Assembly (NCBI GenBank): GCA_051453625.1
Contig: JBOZIK010000001.1
Location: 50,820,571-50,855,637, forward strand
DNA length: 35,067 nucleotides
Direction: 5' to 3'
From: Welwitschia mirabilis
Taxonomy: Eukaryota > Gnetophyta > Gnetopsida > Welwitschiales
The translations under genes were made by a program, and so were the position numbers. Positions 10,000 through 20,083 of the stretch are shown one piece after another (position 1 is the stretch's first letter; each line of letters opens with the position of its first letter). The notes under the pieces are model-generated. The model had not been told where the DNA came from. It did no database searches and was given only the letters and a program-made list of their open reading frames with translations.

Positions 10000-11858
10000 A
10001 ACATCGCATGGATGCATAATAAAAACCCCCAAAATTGATTAAAAAACATGAAAAATGCTAATAATATTTCTTATGCCATCCACAAAAATTTTCAATGCAT
10101 CCAAATTACCTAAACATAAGAAGAAAAATTGAAATACATGAAAATTTTAAAAGTTGTGTTTAAGTGGACCCACATCTCGTAAAAATTCAAAGTGCTCAAA
10201 TGAAAAATCTAATCTAGTAAAATCATAGAACACATCAAACTAATCAATTTTTCCTAAAGGACCACTATGTTTCAATTTATAGTTTGCAAGAAAATAAGTG
10301 TAAAAGATGATAAATTAAAAACACCTCATAAAACACACAATCATTCATAACTTAGAAAATACATAATAAAATTCAAATTTGTAAGTCCCAAATTGAAGAG
10401 CATGAAAACCTAATCAATTTATGTGAAAACTATGCATTGAACTACTAAAAATGGGAGAAAAAAATTATTAAAAAAAGGGATAGAGAAAAACATATCATTT
10501 TGACAAATTTGATAAAATCTCGAAAATCTGGATATGAAATAAAATGGAACAAGAGCCAAGATTCTGGTATAGTCTAAAGGGATTATCATCTCTCAAAGGA
10601 ATGGGAAAAAATGATTAAAAAAAAGGAAAAATAAAGGAAATGGATTTGAACCACAGTTATATCATAGTATCATCTAGCCACATTGTCCAGACAACCCTAG
10701 GACGACTATTAGAAAAAATCATATTGTGATCCTCCTAGTGTTGTCTAGAAAACTAGGTGGGTAACAAGGCATAAAAAACTTTAACAAAAATAAAAAATCT
10801 AGTCAATAAAATTAGGCTTAAATATGATCATCTAAGTATCATATTTTATAAGAAAAATAAAAAATGAGAAAGACAACCATGAAAACCAATAGAAAAAGTA
10901 AAAACATACAACAAAAGAAAAACTATGGCTAAATAAAATAGACTATCTAGGATAGAACCATCAATAAAAGATAAGTGCATATGATTAAGTAGAAAAGTAA
11001 AACAAGATAAAGCTTAAAACTCCAAAAGGTATAAGGAGTCTCATAATAATTGTGAAAAACAAAGATGTTCTTTTAAATTCAAATGTTAACTAAAAGATGA
11101 TATGAACATGAAAGAACAGTAAAGAAAATACTAAATGATAAGGTCCTATGTAAGATAAAGAAAATATAAAAATGAATTTAAAATAGCAAACTCAAAAACC
11201 AAAAAAATATAAAACAAAAATGGACATAAAGAACAAGGAGACGATTTCTTACCTATCCTAAGTAATAACCTAGCAAACTCCCAAGGAAGACATCATAAAG
11301 CCAGCTTAGTAAAAATTCATGATAAAATATATGAACTCTCTAAGGTTCCACTTAAAAGGTAGTGATTATAATAATAAAAAAATTTAAGTTCTTAAAACAA
11401 CAAATGTCAAGATCAAAAGCTACTCAAAAATAAACTCACTTACTCTCATCCCACAAACATGTCTACATCCTAAAAAGTAAAATAATCAAGTGGAAATACT
11501 AAGAGTTTAAGAAATAAGTAATGCTTTTAATAACACTAAAAACAACACTAATCCCATAGCCTTAAAGTTTATTACAACTTTTTTTATGAGGAGGGGAGTG
11601 TAACCATAATTAGAGGAGTAAGGACCCACGAAGCACAGCCAACTAATTCCCTAGTGGAGTTCTTCTAACTACTAATACTACCAAAGATTCCTCTAAAAAA
11701 AATGTACTCTAGTATGGTAAAACATCATGATAACTATGTATTTTTGTTTTTTTAAGCACAAAATACAATAAATAATGATCATTATTTCTTTTCTTTTCTT
11801 GTCTTTTTTTTTTTTGTTTGACTAATTTCCACATGACCACACACTCAAAAAGATAAAG
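10000..11858 (-). mobile_element. 3' noncoding region of the minus-strand element
   Basis: No coding frame is seen. On the minus strand the part at about 11580-11850 parallels E1 at about 17440-17700: an A/G-rich run, an AT-rich spacer, then TTTGGTAGTAT, a block around TAGTTGGCT, and a short GGTTACACTC/GGTTGCACTC. In E1 this lies just after the integrase tail, so this part should also follow pol. A poly-T run at about 11802-11816 is the plus-strand view of the A-run. The E1 insertion breaks the element at 11858. Confidence 0.5.
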
Positions 11859-11863
11859 GTGAA
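11859..11863 (+). repeat. Target-site duplication GTGAA, left
   Basis: GTGAA directly precedes the 5' LTR start TGTTGTGATG. The same five bases follow the 3' LTR at 19628-19632. Five-bp duplications are usual for Ty3/gypsy insertions. Confidence 0.9.
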
Positions 11864-12162
11864 TGTTGTGATGCCAACTTAACCTATTTAATACACTTGT
11901 GGAGTATATTTTTAGATCCTATTGATAGGTTTTTCCAAGAATTTATACAAATTCTAAAAGCTTCTATACAAGTCAAAAGAAGCAATAATTTTCCAAATAA
12001 GAAACCATTTTTGGATAATAATGAACCAAAGCAATGTGATGAAGATATATTGATCATCCTTTATGTTGTGGAAATAATAGAGAAGATTATAATTAGAAAA
12101 GTATGGTTGTCCTCTATGTTATGGGAATGACAATTGGGATGACAGTTAACATTTGTGACATA

Positions 12163-12224
12163 TCCTAAGCATTAGTTAGTAGATGGAGTATTGTCCTAAG
12201 CATTAGTTAGCAGATGGGATGTTG
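12163..12224 (+). repeat. 31-bp tandem duplication in the 5' LTR
   Basis: Units at 12163-12193 and 12194-12224 both start TCCTAAGCATTAGTTAG. The 3' LTR has one diverged unit at about 18828-18856, so the duplication arose after insertion. Confidence 0.85.
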
Positions 12225-12288
12225 TCCTCTTTGTTGTGGGGACGGCACATTAAATGACAATTAAAACAATTTGTAAAATTAATTAAAT

Positions 12289-12390
12289 NNNNNNNNNNNN
12301 NNNNNNNNNNNNNNNNNNNNNNNNNNNNNNNNNNNNNNNNNNNNNNNNNNNNNNNNNNNNNNNNNNNNNNNNNNNNNNNNNNNNNNNNNN
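12289..12390. other. Assembly gap (102 N)
   Basis: Corresponds to the promoter region of the 3' LTR, around 18925-19030. Confidence 0.99.
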
Positions 12391-12692
12391 CTTTTACATC
12401 TATATTCTTATTATGATTAGAGTTTTTCAGATGTAAGGAGATCCATCCTACTTGTAAGAAGGACCATCTTGATGTTAGATAGTGAATCTTTCATTCAGGA
12501 GAAGTTGTTATAAGTGGATGTATTTCAATTTCATTAATAAAAGTATTGATTGGATTGAAATATTTTTAAATGTTTCATTATTCCTCTTTATAACTTATCT
12601 TAATTACAATTTAAGTAACATGAATTTATAATTAAAATAAGTTATAAGAACCAATATAAGTGATAATATATTGGAAGTTTAATTATTTCATT

Positions 12693-12799
12693 NNNNNNNN
12701 NNNNNNNNNNNNNNNNNNNNNNNNNNNNNNNNNNNNNNNNNNNNNNNNNNNNNNNNNNNNNNNNNNNNNNNNNNNNNNNNNNNNNNNNNNNNNNNNNNN
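12693..12799. other. Assembly gap (107 N)
   Basis: Corresponds to the ATTAC/ATTCC-rich low-complexity part of the 3' LTR at about 19318-19430, which probably caused the assembly break. Confidence 0.99.
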
Positions 12800-13001
12800 T
12801 AAATATATTATTATTTTCTTTTTGAAATCAAATTTTCAAATTCTCTTTTATAAGTCTTCTATAAGTGTATAACATTTGGGTTGATCCTACTATGTAAATA
12901 TGTATTATGTGCAATTAGAGTATTAGCTTTTCAGATGTTGCAAGTTAAATTCAATCTTTAGAATATTGGAATTAGAAGTACAAATACACATTATAACATT
13001 T

Positions 13002-13019
13002 TTCCACCATTGTCGAGGA
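13002..13019 (+). other. Primer-binding site of E1 (degraded tRNA-Asp type)
   Basis: TTCCACCATTGTCGAGGA aligns without gaps to the Athila PBS TGGCGCCGTTGCCGGGGA. Four of the six differences are G-to-A or C-to-T. It starts four bases after the LTR end. It confirms both the LTR boundary and the plus orientation. Confidence 0.8.
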
Positions 13020-13499
13020 AGAATTCAAGAGAAAAGAAAGATTATCATTACTTAGATAAGTATTTTGAATTCAGTTCAAATTGTTTATTTGAGTATTGTT
13101 ATATTTCATCCTTTTGGATCTACTTACACTTGCTTAGTTACCTTTTGGTCTACAAGTAATTATTTGATTATCCATTTGAAGTGTACTTTAATTTTCTTTT
13201 TTTACAAATTATAATTTTTCTTGCAATTCTCTTTCTTTACTTTTAAGTTCAATTTTAGTTTAAAGTATCCATATTTTAATTTAGCAATCTATTAGGTCTA
13301 CCTCTTTTACTTTGTGTGATCTTGGAGTTACCATGTTGATTATTATTTATAATAATCTTAGCCTATACTTTTGACTTTATGGGATATAAGTGATTGCCAC
13401 ATTCATTTAGTATATCCTACTTCTTACACCTTTGAGTGATCCTGGATATTGATTCCACATGAATGTAAAGAAGTTTGTTTAACATAATTTAATCTTATA
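13020..13499 (+). other. Untranslated leader of E1
   Basis: About 0.5 kb between the PBS and the first gag-like codons. AT-rich, with no frame or motif I can name. Confidence 0.5.
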
Positions 13500-14940
13500 A
13501 GGTAATGATAAATAGCAACAAAGACAAATAAACTTATGAAAGATGTTTCCTTGATGAAGCAATTAAATATGGTTTGGTGGAATTTAATTCAAGGACTCGA
13601 GGTGAGAAATAAAAAATAATTCTTTAATTTAATAAGATGATTATTCTACATTTACTATTTCTTATTCTTTGAAAATTTTTGCAAATCAACCAAGTTCTAC
13701 TAAAAATCTTGCCTTTTCTCTTTTTTCTAATCATCCTAATAATCTTGTCTCTATGGCATCTAATAAATATTTACTCAAAATATTAGAATCCTCTAATTTG
13801 AAAGTCACTTTAAAGGATATGTTAGCCAACAAAAAGATAGAACTTTAAAACCCATTTGACCTACCCCCTAGAGATGATGTAGAGTTAAAAAACTTGAATT
13901 CCTATCCTACCTTCTTTGGAGAACCTAATGAAGACCCATTCTAACACATAGTCAATATTGAAAAACTCATATTTACCTCAGGAAATGAAAAAAATAAAAT
14001 TTTAAATAGGACCTACATGATAATCTTTCCTTTTATCTTAAAAGGAAAAGTTAAAAACTATATTAGGTTAAAACCATTCCACATATAAGTCTTAAGTCAT
14101 GAAATCATGTATAAGAAGTCCTTTATTAAACGGTTCATAAATGAGACAGTCATGAGTATTACAAGAAAAGAAGTAATAAATTTTCTATAATTACTTCCCA
14201 AAGATTATTCCTCATCATATGAAAGATTCTTGATTGTTGTGTCATTCAACCTGGTGAATGAGTTTGAAAAATAAGAACTTTTTAATTACTTATATAATGG
14301 ATTAAATAGTTAAACCAGATAAATGATAGATTTTTCATGTAATGGAGATTTTACTCAATTTAGTCTTAGACAATGATTGGAACTTATTAAAATACATTAT
14401 AGAAAGAAGTTAAAATTGGCCAAAAACTACATGTAAAGACATTAGAACTATAGGTGAAATGCTTAGACATTAGAAAGAACTATAATATGAAGAAGAAAAA
14501 CCAAAGGTTAACACCCTACTCAGTGATCTTACTAGTATATTAGAGAGTTATACAATAGATTTAAGTAATTTAAAATTGCTAAATCAACCCAACCATTGTG
14601 AAATATGTGATGAAAACTATCACTCTACTAAGGAATGCCTAGTTTCACCAATTTGTAGAGAGGTCATATTTAATGAACTTTATGCATTCCATAAAAAACC
14701 AAACAACTTTAAAAGCAACCAATAATATGAACCAAGAAATAATGGAGCTTCAACATCTTTCCAAACTTCATTTGATAATAAATGCAGAGTTCATAACTAT
14801 CAACTTAATTTTTCCAACTACAATAAAAATGATCTTTATAGAGAAATGATGGAGGAACTTAAAAAGACACGAGATAAAATCAATGAAATCTTAAAAAATC
14901 ATAATAAAAACTTAGAAAATTTAATTGGCTTCCTTTGATA
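13500..14940 (+). pseudogene. Athila gag of E1, with intact zinc-knuckle pattern
   Basis: The gag core is readable in one main frame from about 13820 to 14400. It begins LKNLNSYPTFFGEPNEDPF, followed by a Phe-Pro-Phe-rich block ending in LKGKVKNYI, FIKRF, and a late NYLYNGLN, as in the plant Retrotrans_gag domain. Several stops interrupt it. The nucleocapsid zinc knuckle CEICDENYHSTKEC at 14597-14638 keeps the full CX2CX4HX4C pattern. After it come an Asn-rich segment and a helical charged stretch (MMEELKKTRDKINEIL). In a live element this protein would form the particle and package RNA. Confidence 0.85.
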
Positions 14941-14959
14941 AAACATGTTATAAAATCAA

Positions 14960-15939
14960 AATCTTAAGAATCACTTACCACTCAAACTATTCCAAACCTA
15001 AATGATGTAAAAAAAGATTGGAAAGTAGTAACTAGAGGTAGACATAATACTACTTCTCATGAGAAAACTTTAACTTCTATCCATAAATATAAGGAAAATC
15101 CTTATGAATATGATATTAAAATTTATAATGAACTTAACTTTTCTAAATCCAACAACAACAACCATTATTCAAAGGAGAAGACTACCTTATGGCTAGAAAG
15201 ATTAAACAACAATCCAACTTATGATGAGTATTTAAAAGTAACTATGAATGATGTTACTATTAACCTATCCTTTTGGAAGATCCTTCAAGACAACCTTAAG
15301 TACAATAAAATTTGGAAGTACTTAGTAAAAAGGAAACAAAAAAGAGTAATTTCAAGTAAAGTATTCATTGCATAGTCTCTTTCCAACTCAGTTTCTCAAA
15401 AATATCCTAAGTTTAGAGATCTAGGGGTAGCCATTGTTAGTGTTACTTTGAAAGAAAATAAAAAAATAAAGAAATATCTAATAGACATAGGAGCAAGTGT
15501 CAATATTATGCCTTTTCACATTTGTAGAAATCTTGTATTATAATGGAAATAAACCTATCAAAATAGTGTTGGAATTGGCTGATGCATCAATTAAGAAACT
15601 ATAGGAATAATCAACGATTTAGTGATTCAATCCAAAGAATCCTTTTATTGTATAGATGTGATCATTATAGAGGTTAAACATAATGGTAGATACCCTCTAC
15701 TTTTAGGAAGAGCGTTTTTTGTAACAGCTTATTATGTCATTGATACTTACACAGGGATGATGAAATGTCCTATAGGAAATAAAAAGTTTAGTATCACAGT
15801 ATTCAATGTTACTAAAAATAACATGGAAGATGAATTAGACATACAAGAAAACGTTAGATCATTCATGTTAGTTCAACATCATCCTTTAGAAGAAAGCCTT
15901 CTTTCATTACATAACTCTACCTTATTTGAGTATGAGTAA
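14960..15939 (+). pseudogene. Athila aspartic protease region of E1 (first copy)
   Basis: A readable frame runs from about 14980 to 15540 and reaches the retropepsin active site LIDIGASVNIMPF at about 15478, with catalytic Asp kept (plant elements usually have DLGAS). After two frameshifts the C-terminal lobe resumes with LELADASIKK, then an undamaged 105-codon stretch at 15622-15939 containing RYPLLLGRAF, the equivalent of the ILGRPFL motif. The enzyme would cut the gag-pol polyprotein. The order and motifs are typical of Athila, but stops and frameshifts make it inactive. Confidence 0.85.
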
Positions 15940-16032
15940 GAATCTTCTATTATTCTTAAATCTTTGAACTTCTCTGATCCTTACAACCTCAACTCCAATC
16001 TTTTAAACCACTTTTTCAATAATGATTTTCAT
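15567..16032 (+). repeat. Duplicated protease segment, unit 1
   Basis: Begins TGTTGGAATTGGCTGATG and ends GATTTTCAT at the gap. It matches 16133-16599 over its whole length, with substitutions throughout. Confidence 0.85.
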
Positions 16033-16132
16033 NNNNNNNNNNNNNNNNNNNNNNNNNNNNNNNNNNNNNNNNNNNNNNNNNNNNNNNNNNNNNNNNNNNN
16101 NNNNNNNNNNNNNNNNNNNNNNNNNNNNNNNN
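16033..16132. other. Assembly gap (100 N)
   Basis: Exactly 100 N. The sequence after the gap restarts a segment already present before it, so the join may be wrong. Confidence 0.99.
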
Positions 16133-16599
16133 TGTTGGAATTGGCTGATGCATCAATTAAAAAACCTATAGAAATAATCAAAGATTTAGTAATTTAAATT
16201 GATAAAGCTTTCTATCCTATATATGTGGTCATCACTGAGGTTGAACATAATGACAGATACCCTTTACTTTTAAAAAGAGCCTTTTGTGAAATAGCCCATT
16301 ATGTCATTGATACTTGCACGGGGATGATAGAACGTCATATAGAGAATAAAAAGTTTAGTATTAGAGTATCTAATGCAGCTTAAAAAGATATGGAAGATGA
16401 ATTAGACATAGAATAAAAAGCTATGTCATCCATGTTAGTTCAACATCATTCTTTAGAAGAAAGGCTCCTTTCATTACATAAGTATACCTTATTTGAGAAT
16501 GAGGAATAATCTTATATTATTATTAAATCTTTAAACTCTTCTAATTCTTGCAACCTCAACCTAGATCTTTTAAACTAATCTTCCAGTGATGATTTTCAT
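16133..16599 (+). repeat. Duplicated protease segment, unit 2
   Basis: Starts at the first base after the gap with the same TGTTGGAATTGGCTGATG. It reads as protease C-terminal lobe (LELADASIKKPIEII, RYPLLLKRAF) with more stops than unit 1, and continues without a break into the protease-RT linker. Confidence 0.85.
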
Positions 16600-17060
16600 G
16601 AGGACTTTGAACACATACTTGATCATAATATTCAACATGTAAGATCCATTGAAAATTTTTTACATCAAGATGAGTGTTCTACAACTATGAAGAATGAAAA
16701 TGATCTTTAACTTAAAGACTTACTCAATGGCTTGAAATACATATTCTTAAATAATAATATTAATAAGCCATTGATCATTAGTTTTCAACTTTACCATTTT
16801 CAAGAAAAATCCTTACTTAATCCTGCCATTGAGTTAGTAATTAAAGAAAAATTATTAAACTTATAAACATAGGTCAATTTATGCTTTTGTATAACACTCG
16901 ATTACATCTTATATATAACAAGCTGACCTCTAAATGGATTGGTCCTTATGGTGTGAAAAGGATATATTCTAATGGCTTTATTGAGATTTCTAACCTTTAA
17001 ACTTAAGAAATCCAAAGAGTAAATAAACAAAGATTAAAACTTTATACATCTCCAAATGAT
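16600..17060 (+). pseudogene. Protease-RT linker fused to integrase C-terminus (RT-RNase H deleted)
   Basis: The linker is recognisable by LLNGLKYIFLNNN and PLIISFQL, matching the Athila pattern just before RT. The first RT residues, NPAIELVIKEKLLNL, lie at 16819-16863. Eleven bases later, from 16875, the frame reads FMLLYNTRLHL, then KLTSKWIGPYGVKRI, FIEISNL and VNKQRLKLY, the C-terminal domain of Athila integrase. Thus RT, RNase H and the integrase zinc finger and catalytic core are absent. The element could have moved only with enzymes from a relative, or the deletion came after insertion. Confidence 0.85.
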
Positions 17061-18516
17061 TGTTATTATACCTTGAACATGATAGAAGCGATTAACTTGA
17101 AATATCTTCTTTGTAAAAAGGAAGATTATTCCTTGTCAATCTACTAGATTCTTCTTAGATTTATTTCTTATTTTAAGTTATGAGGCTACTTTATCATCTT
17201 TAACTTAATTTATGTTTGACTTAGGTGTTACCATGATTAAATAATTCTTTACTTTAGATTTTTATATGATAAAGATTGGATTAAATCAATCTTAAGATAT
17301 TCCATTATCTATAATCAATCTAAGTTATTATTTTATGATAAAATATCAGTTATGTTAATTTGATGTTTGCTTTCAGCTATATACGTTGTTATCTTATCAT
17401 TGAATATTATCAAAAATGGGAATCCTAAGTCAATGAAAAGAATTAAAAAATGAAAAGTAAGAGAGAAATATTTAAAGAAAAGAATAAAGAAAAGATAAAA
17501 AAGAAAAATAAATCGCCCTCTTGCAATTATACCATGATGTGCTATTTCAAGTGTACTAGGGTAAATTTTCTTGAGAGGAGCCTTTGGTAGTATGATATAA
17601 TAGTTATGGGAACTTCACTAGAGGATTAGTTGGCTATGATCTAGCTTCAGCTTATAAGTACTTATTCTATTGGCAATGGTTGCACTCATCTTATCATAAT
17701 AAATGATGTTATTTAACACCCCATTGACTAAAACTCCTATTACCCTAAGGCGTAGAATTTCAGAGCATATGAGTACATTGATTATTACATGATATCTTAT
17801 CAAAGTACTATAGTGGTCATAGCTGAAGAGGAATTGAATTTTAGTCTAAATATAACCTAATACCTTGCTAAATATAACCATTAAATATTGTCATCATCAT
17901 TATAATTTTAAATTTTATTATATGATGTTCTACATTGAATCATGCATTTTTATATCAAGTAGCTTTATAACATTTACCAAGAAGTTTGCTAAGTTTGAAT
18001 TTTAGGCAAACAGCTAATCTTCTTCATGTTCTATCTTGTTTATTTTACTTTTTATCTTATCTTAGTTTGTGGATTTATTTTGTCAAAGTCATTTTTCTTA
18101 ACTTTTCCAAGATAAAGTTTAGAACTTTGTTATTTTCTAATCTACTTATTACATTTTTCATCACTTGATTATTATACATAAAATCAAATTGACCTCTGAC
18201 TTAACCATCCTTTTGTATGATAGCATTAATCCTCTTCTTTCCTTTCAAAATATTCCTTTTTATAACCTTTTCTATTACTTAATCTTGCAATTATAAAATA
18301 ATATCCTACTTTACCTTTCCTTTATAACTTATGAAAATTTTCTATGATGTTAAACTTAATAATTTATAATATACATCAATTTTACTTATGCTTTTTTATA
18401 GATGTATTTTATATGTTTTACTCTTAATTCTAAATAATACACATGTTTTGAGTTTCTTTTCATCTGTTAGCTTGCAACTTATTACTCACTTACTTTGTTA
18501 GAAACTAATAAGTGCT
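17061..18516 (+). mobile_element. 3' noncoding region of E1
   Basis: About 1.45 kb between the integrase tail and the PPT. Frames are short. The part at about 17440-17700 resembles the 3' noncoding region of the minus-strand element (11850-11580, complement). The 3' ORF seen in that element is missing here. Confidence 0.6.
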
Positions 18517-18526
18517 AAGTGGGGGG
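18517..18526 (+). other. Polypurine tract of E1
   Basis: AAGTGGGGGG, three bases before the 3' LTR start. It would prime plus-strand DNA synthesis. Same position and form as the tract next to LTR-A. Confidence 0.85.
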
Positions 18527-18529
18527 TTA

Positions 18530-19627
18530 TATTGTGATGACAATTTGACTTATTTAATACACTTGTAGAGTACATTTTTAGGTCCTATTAACAAGTTTTC
18601 CCAAGTATTTATGCAAATTATACAAAGATACCATATAGGTCAAAAGATGCAATAATTTTCCAAATAAAAATCCATTTTTGGATAATAATAAACCACAGTA
18701 ATGTGATGAAGACATATTAGTTGTCCTCCATGTTGTAAAAACGATAGAGGAGATGATAGTCAGAAAAGTATGATCATCCTCTATGTTGTGGAAATAATGA
18801 TTAGGAGTACATCAGCATTTATGACATATGATAAGAATTAGCTAATATATGGAATATCGTCCTCTTTGTACTGGGGACAACATGATGAACGATAGTTAAA
18901 ATAATTTGTAAACTTAATTAAATTATTATAAAAGAGTGGATCTAACTTATAACTCTTTGTTTTATACCCTTTAGCAACCTATCCCAACTTATAAATAGAC
19001 CCTTTTAGATTGTATTCAAAAGCAACTTTTGCATATACATTATTATGATGATTAGAATTATAAAAGGCAATGAGATCCATCTTACTTGTGATAGACCTTT
19101 ATTTTAGGCAGTGAATCTTCCATTAAGAAGTTATTGTCGTAAGTGGATGTAATTCAATTTCATTAATAAAAGTACTGATTGAATTGAAATCCTTTCAAAT
19201 GTTTCATTGTTCTTTCTTATAACTTATCTTAATTGCAATTTAAGTAACATAAATTTGTAATTGAAATAGGTTATAAGAACTAATCTAAGTGATAATATAT
19301 TGGAATTTTAATTAATTTATTACATTAGAATTGTATTCATTACATTACATTTTATTTCATTCCATTGTGTTACATTCCATTTTCATTTTTGCATTATTTA
19401 GTTTTATTTCCTTTAAAGAAAAATTTCAAAAATATATCATTCTTCTCTTTATGAAATCAATGTTCTAAATTTTCTTTTAAAAGTCTTCTCTAAGTTTACA
19501 ACATTTCAGTTGATTCCCCTATATACATATGTATTGTATGCAATTAGAATATTAGCTTTTTAGATGTTGCAAGTTAAATTCGATCTTTAGAATATTGGAA
19601 TTAGAAGCACAAATACACATAGTAACA
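18530..19627 (+). mobile_element. 3' LTR of E1
   Basis: Begins TATTGTGATG (the 5' LTR has TGTTGTGATG, so the terminal TG has become TA) and ends TAGTAACA directly before the right GTGAA. Contains a TATA box at 18990 and an ATTAC/ATTCC-rich stretch at about 19318-19385. Confidence 0.9.
18990..18999 (+). promoter_or_regulatory. TATA box in the E1 LTR
   Basis: TATAAATAGA in a locally less AT-rich setting, about 460 bp into the LTR: a normal place for the U3 promoter of a plant LTR. The 5' LTR equivalent lies in the gap at 12289-12390. Confidence 0.6.
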
Positions 19628-19632
19628 GTGAA
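19628..19632 (+). repeat. Target-site duplication GTGAA, right
   Basis: Exact partner of 11859-11863. Confidence 0.9.
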
Positions 19633-20077
19633 TAAGTGAAATAAAAGATTAAAAAAAAACACTCCCAAATAACCAAAGAACTTATCATCATTGAAAAGAA
19701 AAAAACATAAGAAATAAGGCATCTTCATTCAAGGTGAAGTCCATAGACATGAGAATGTCTCAAGATTAGGTGAATCCAATCGTACGACTATAAAATGCCC
19801 AAGTACAAATAGTAGTTATGAAACTTTATAAATCAAAACACAAGTTAAGTTTAAGATATGATCAAGAGATATCATAACATCTACCAAATGAAAAAGCTAA
19901 GAAAGAACTTAAACAATAATAGAAAGGAAGTTCTCCTTATCGAGGGAAACCTCCAAAACAAGTGCTACTACCATGTTCATGGTTGCATCGGAAGATCCTT
20001 TGTATAGTTTCAACTGTTATTCATTAACTTTCTCAATCTTCTTAGTCTCTAAATTTGAAATCTTAATACAGTTATTA

Positions 20078-20083
20078 NNNNNN
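20078..20083. other. Assembly gap (6 N)
   Basis: Lies at the position of the 693-N gap of copy A. Confidence 0.99.

Larger units (their letters stand above)
11864..12998 (+). mobile_element. 5' LTR of E1
   Basis: Begins TGTTGTGATG, ends TTATAACA, and is followed three bases later by the PBS. It aligns along its length with 18530-19627. Two gaps (12289-12390 and 12693-12799) remove the promoter and a microsatellite-like part that are visible in the 3' LTR. It carries a 31-bp tandem duplication absent from the 3' LTR. Confidence 0.9.
11864..19627 (+). mobile_element. Athila-type Ty3/gypsy retrotransposon E1, internally deleted
   Basis: A 7764-base insertion with both LTRs, tRNA-Asp-type PBS, gag, protease, integrase tail and PPT in the normal order, flanked by a perfect GTGAA duplication. 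Reverse transcriptase, RNase H and most of integrase are missing: the first residues of RT run straight into the last 60 or so residues of integrase near 16864-16874. All reading frames are broken. The LTRs are clearly diverged, mostly by transitions, so it is old. It lies in opposite orientation inside the 3' part of minus-strand element E2, so it inserted after E2. Confidence 0.92.

Noticed and set aside
17618-18168. Short frames at 17618-17803 (minus) and 17986-18168 (plus) in the 3' part of E1
   Set aside because: Low-complexity Leu/Ile/Phe-rich products in a region aligned with noncoding sequence of the minus-strand element.
19318-19400. ATTAC/ATTCC-rich stretch considered as satellite or telomere-like repeat
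   Set aside because: Irregular units and inside the 3' LTR; a local low-complexity tract, not a telomeric or satellite array.
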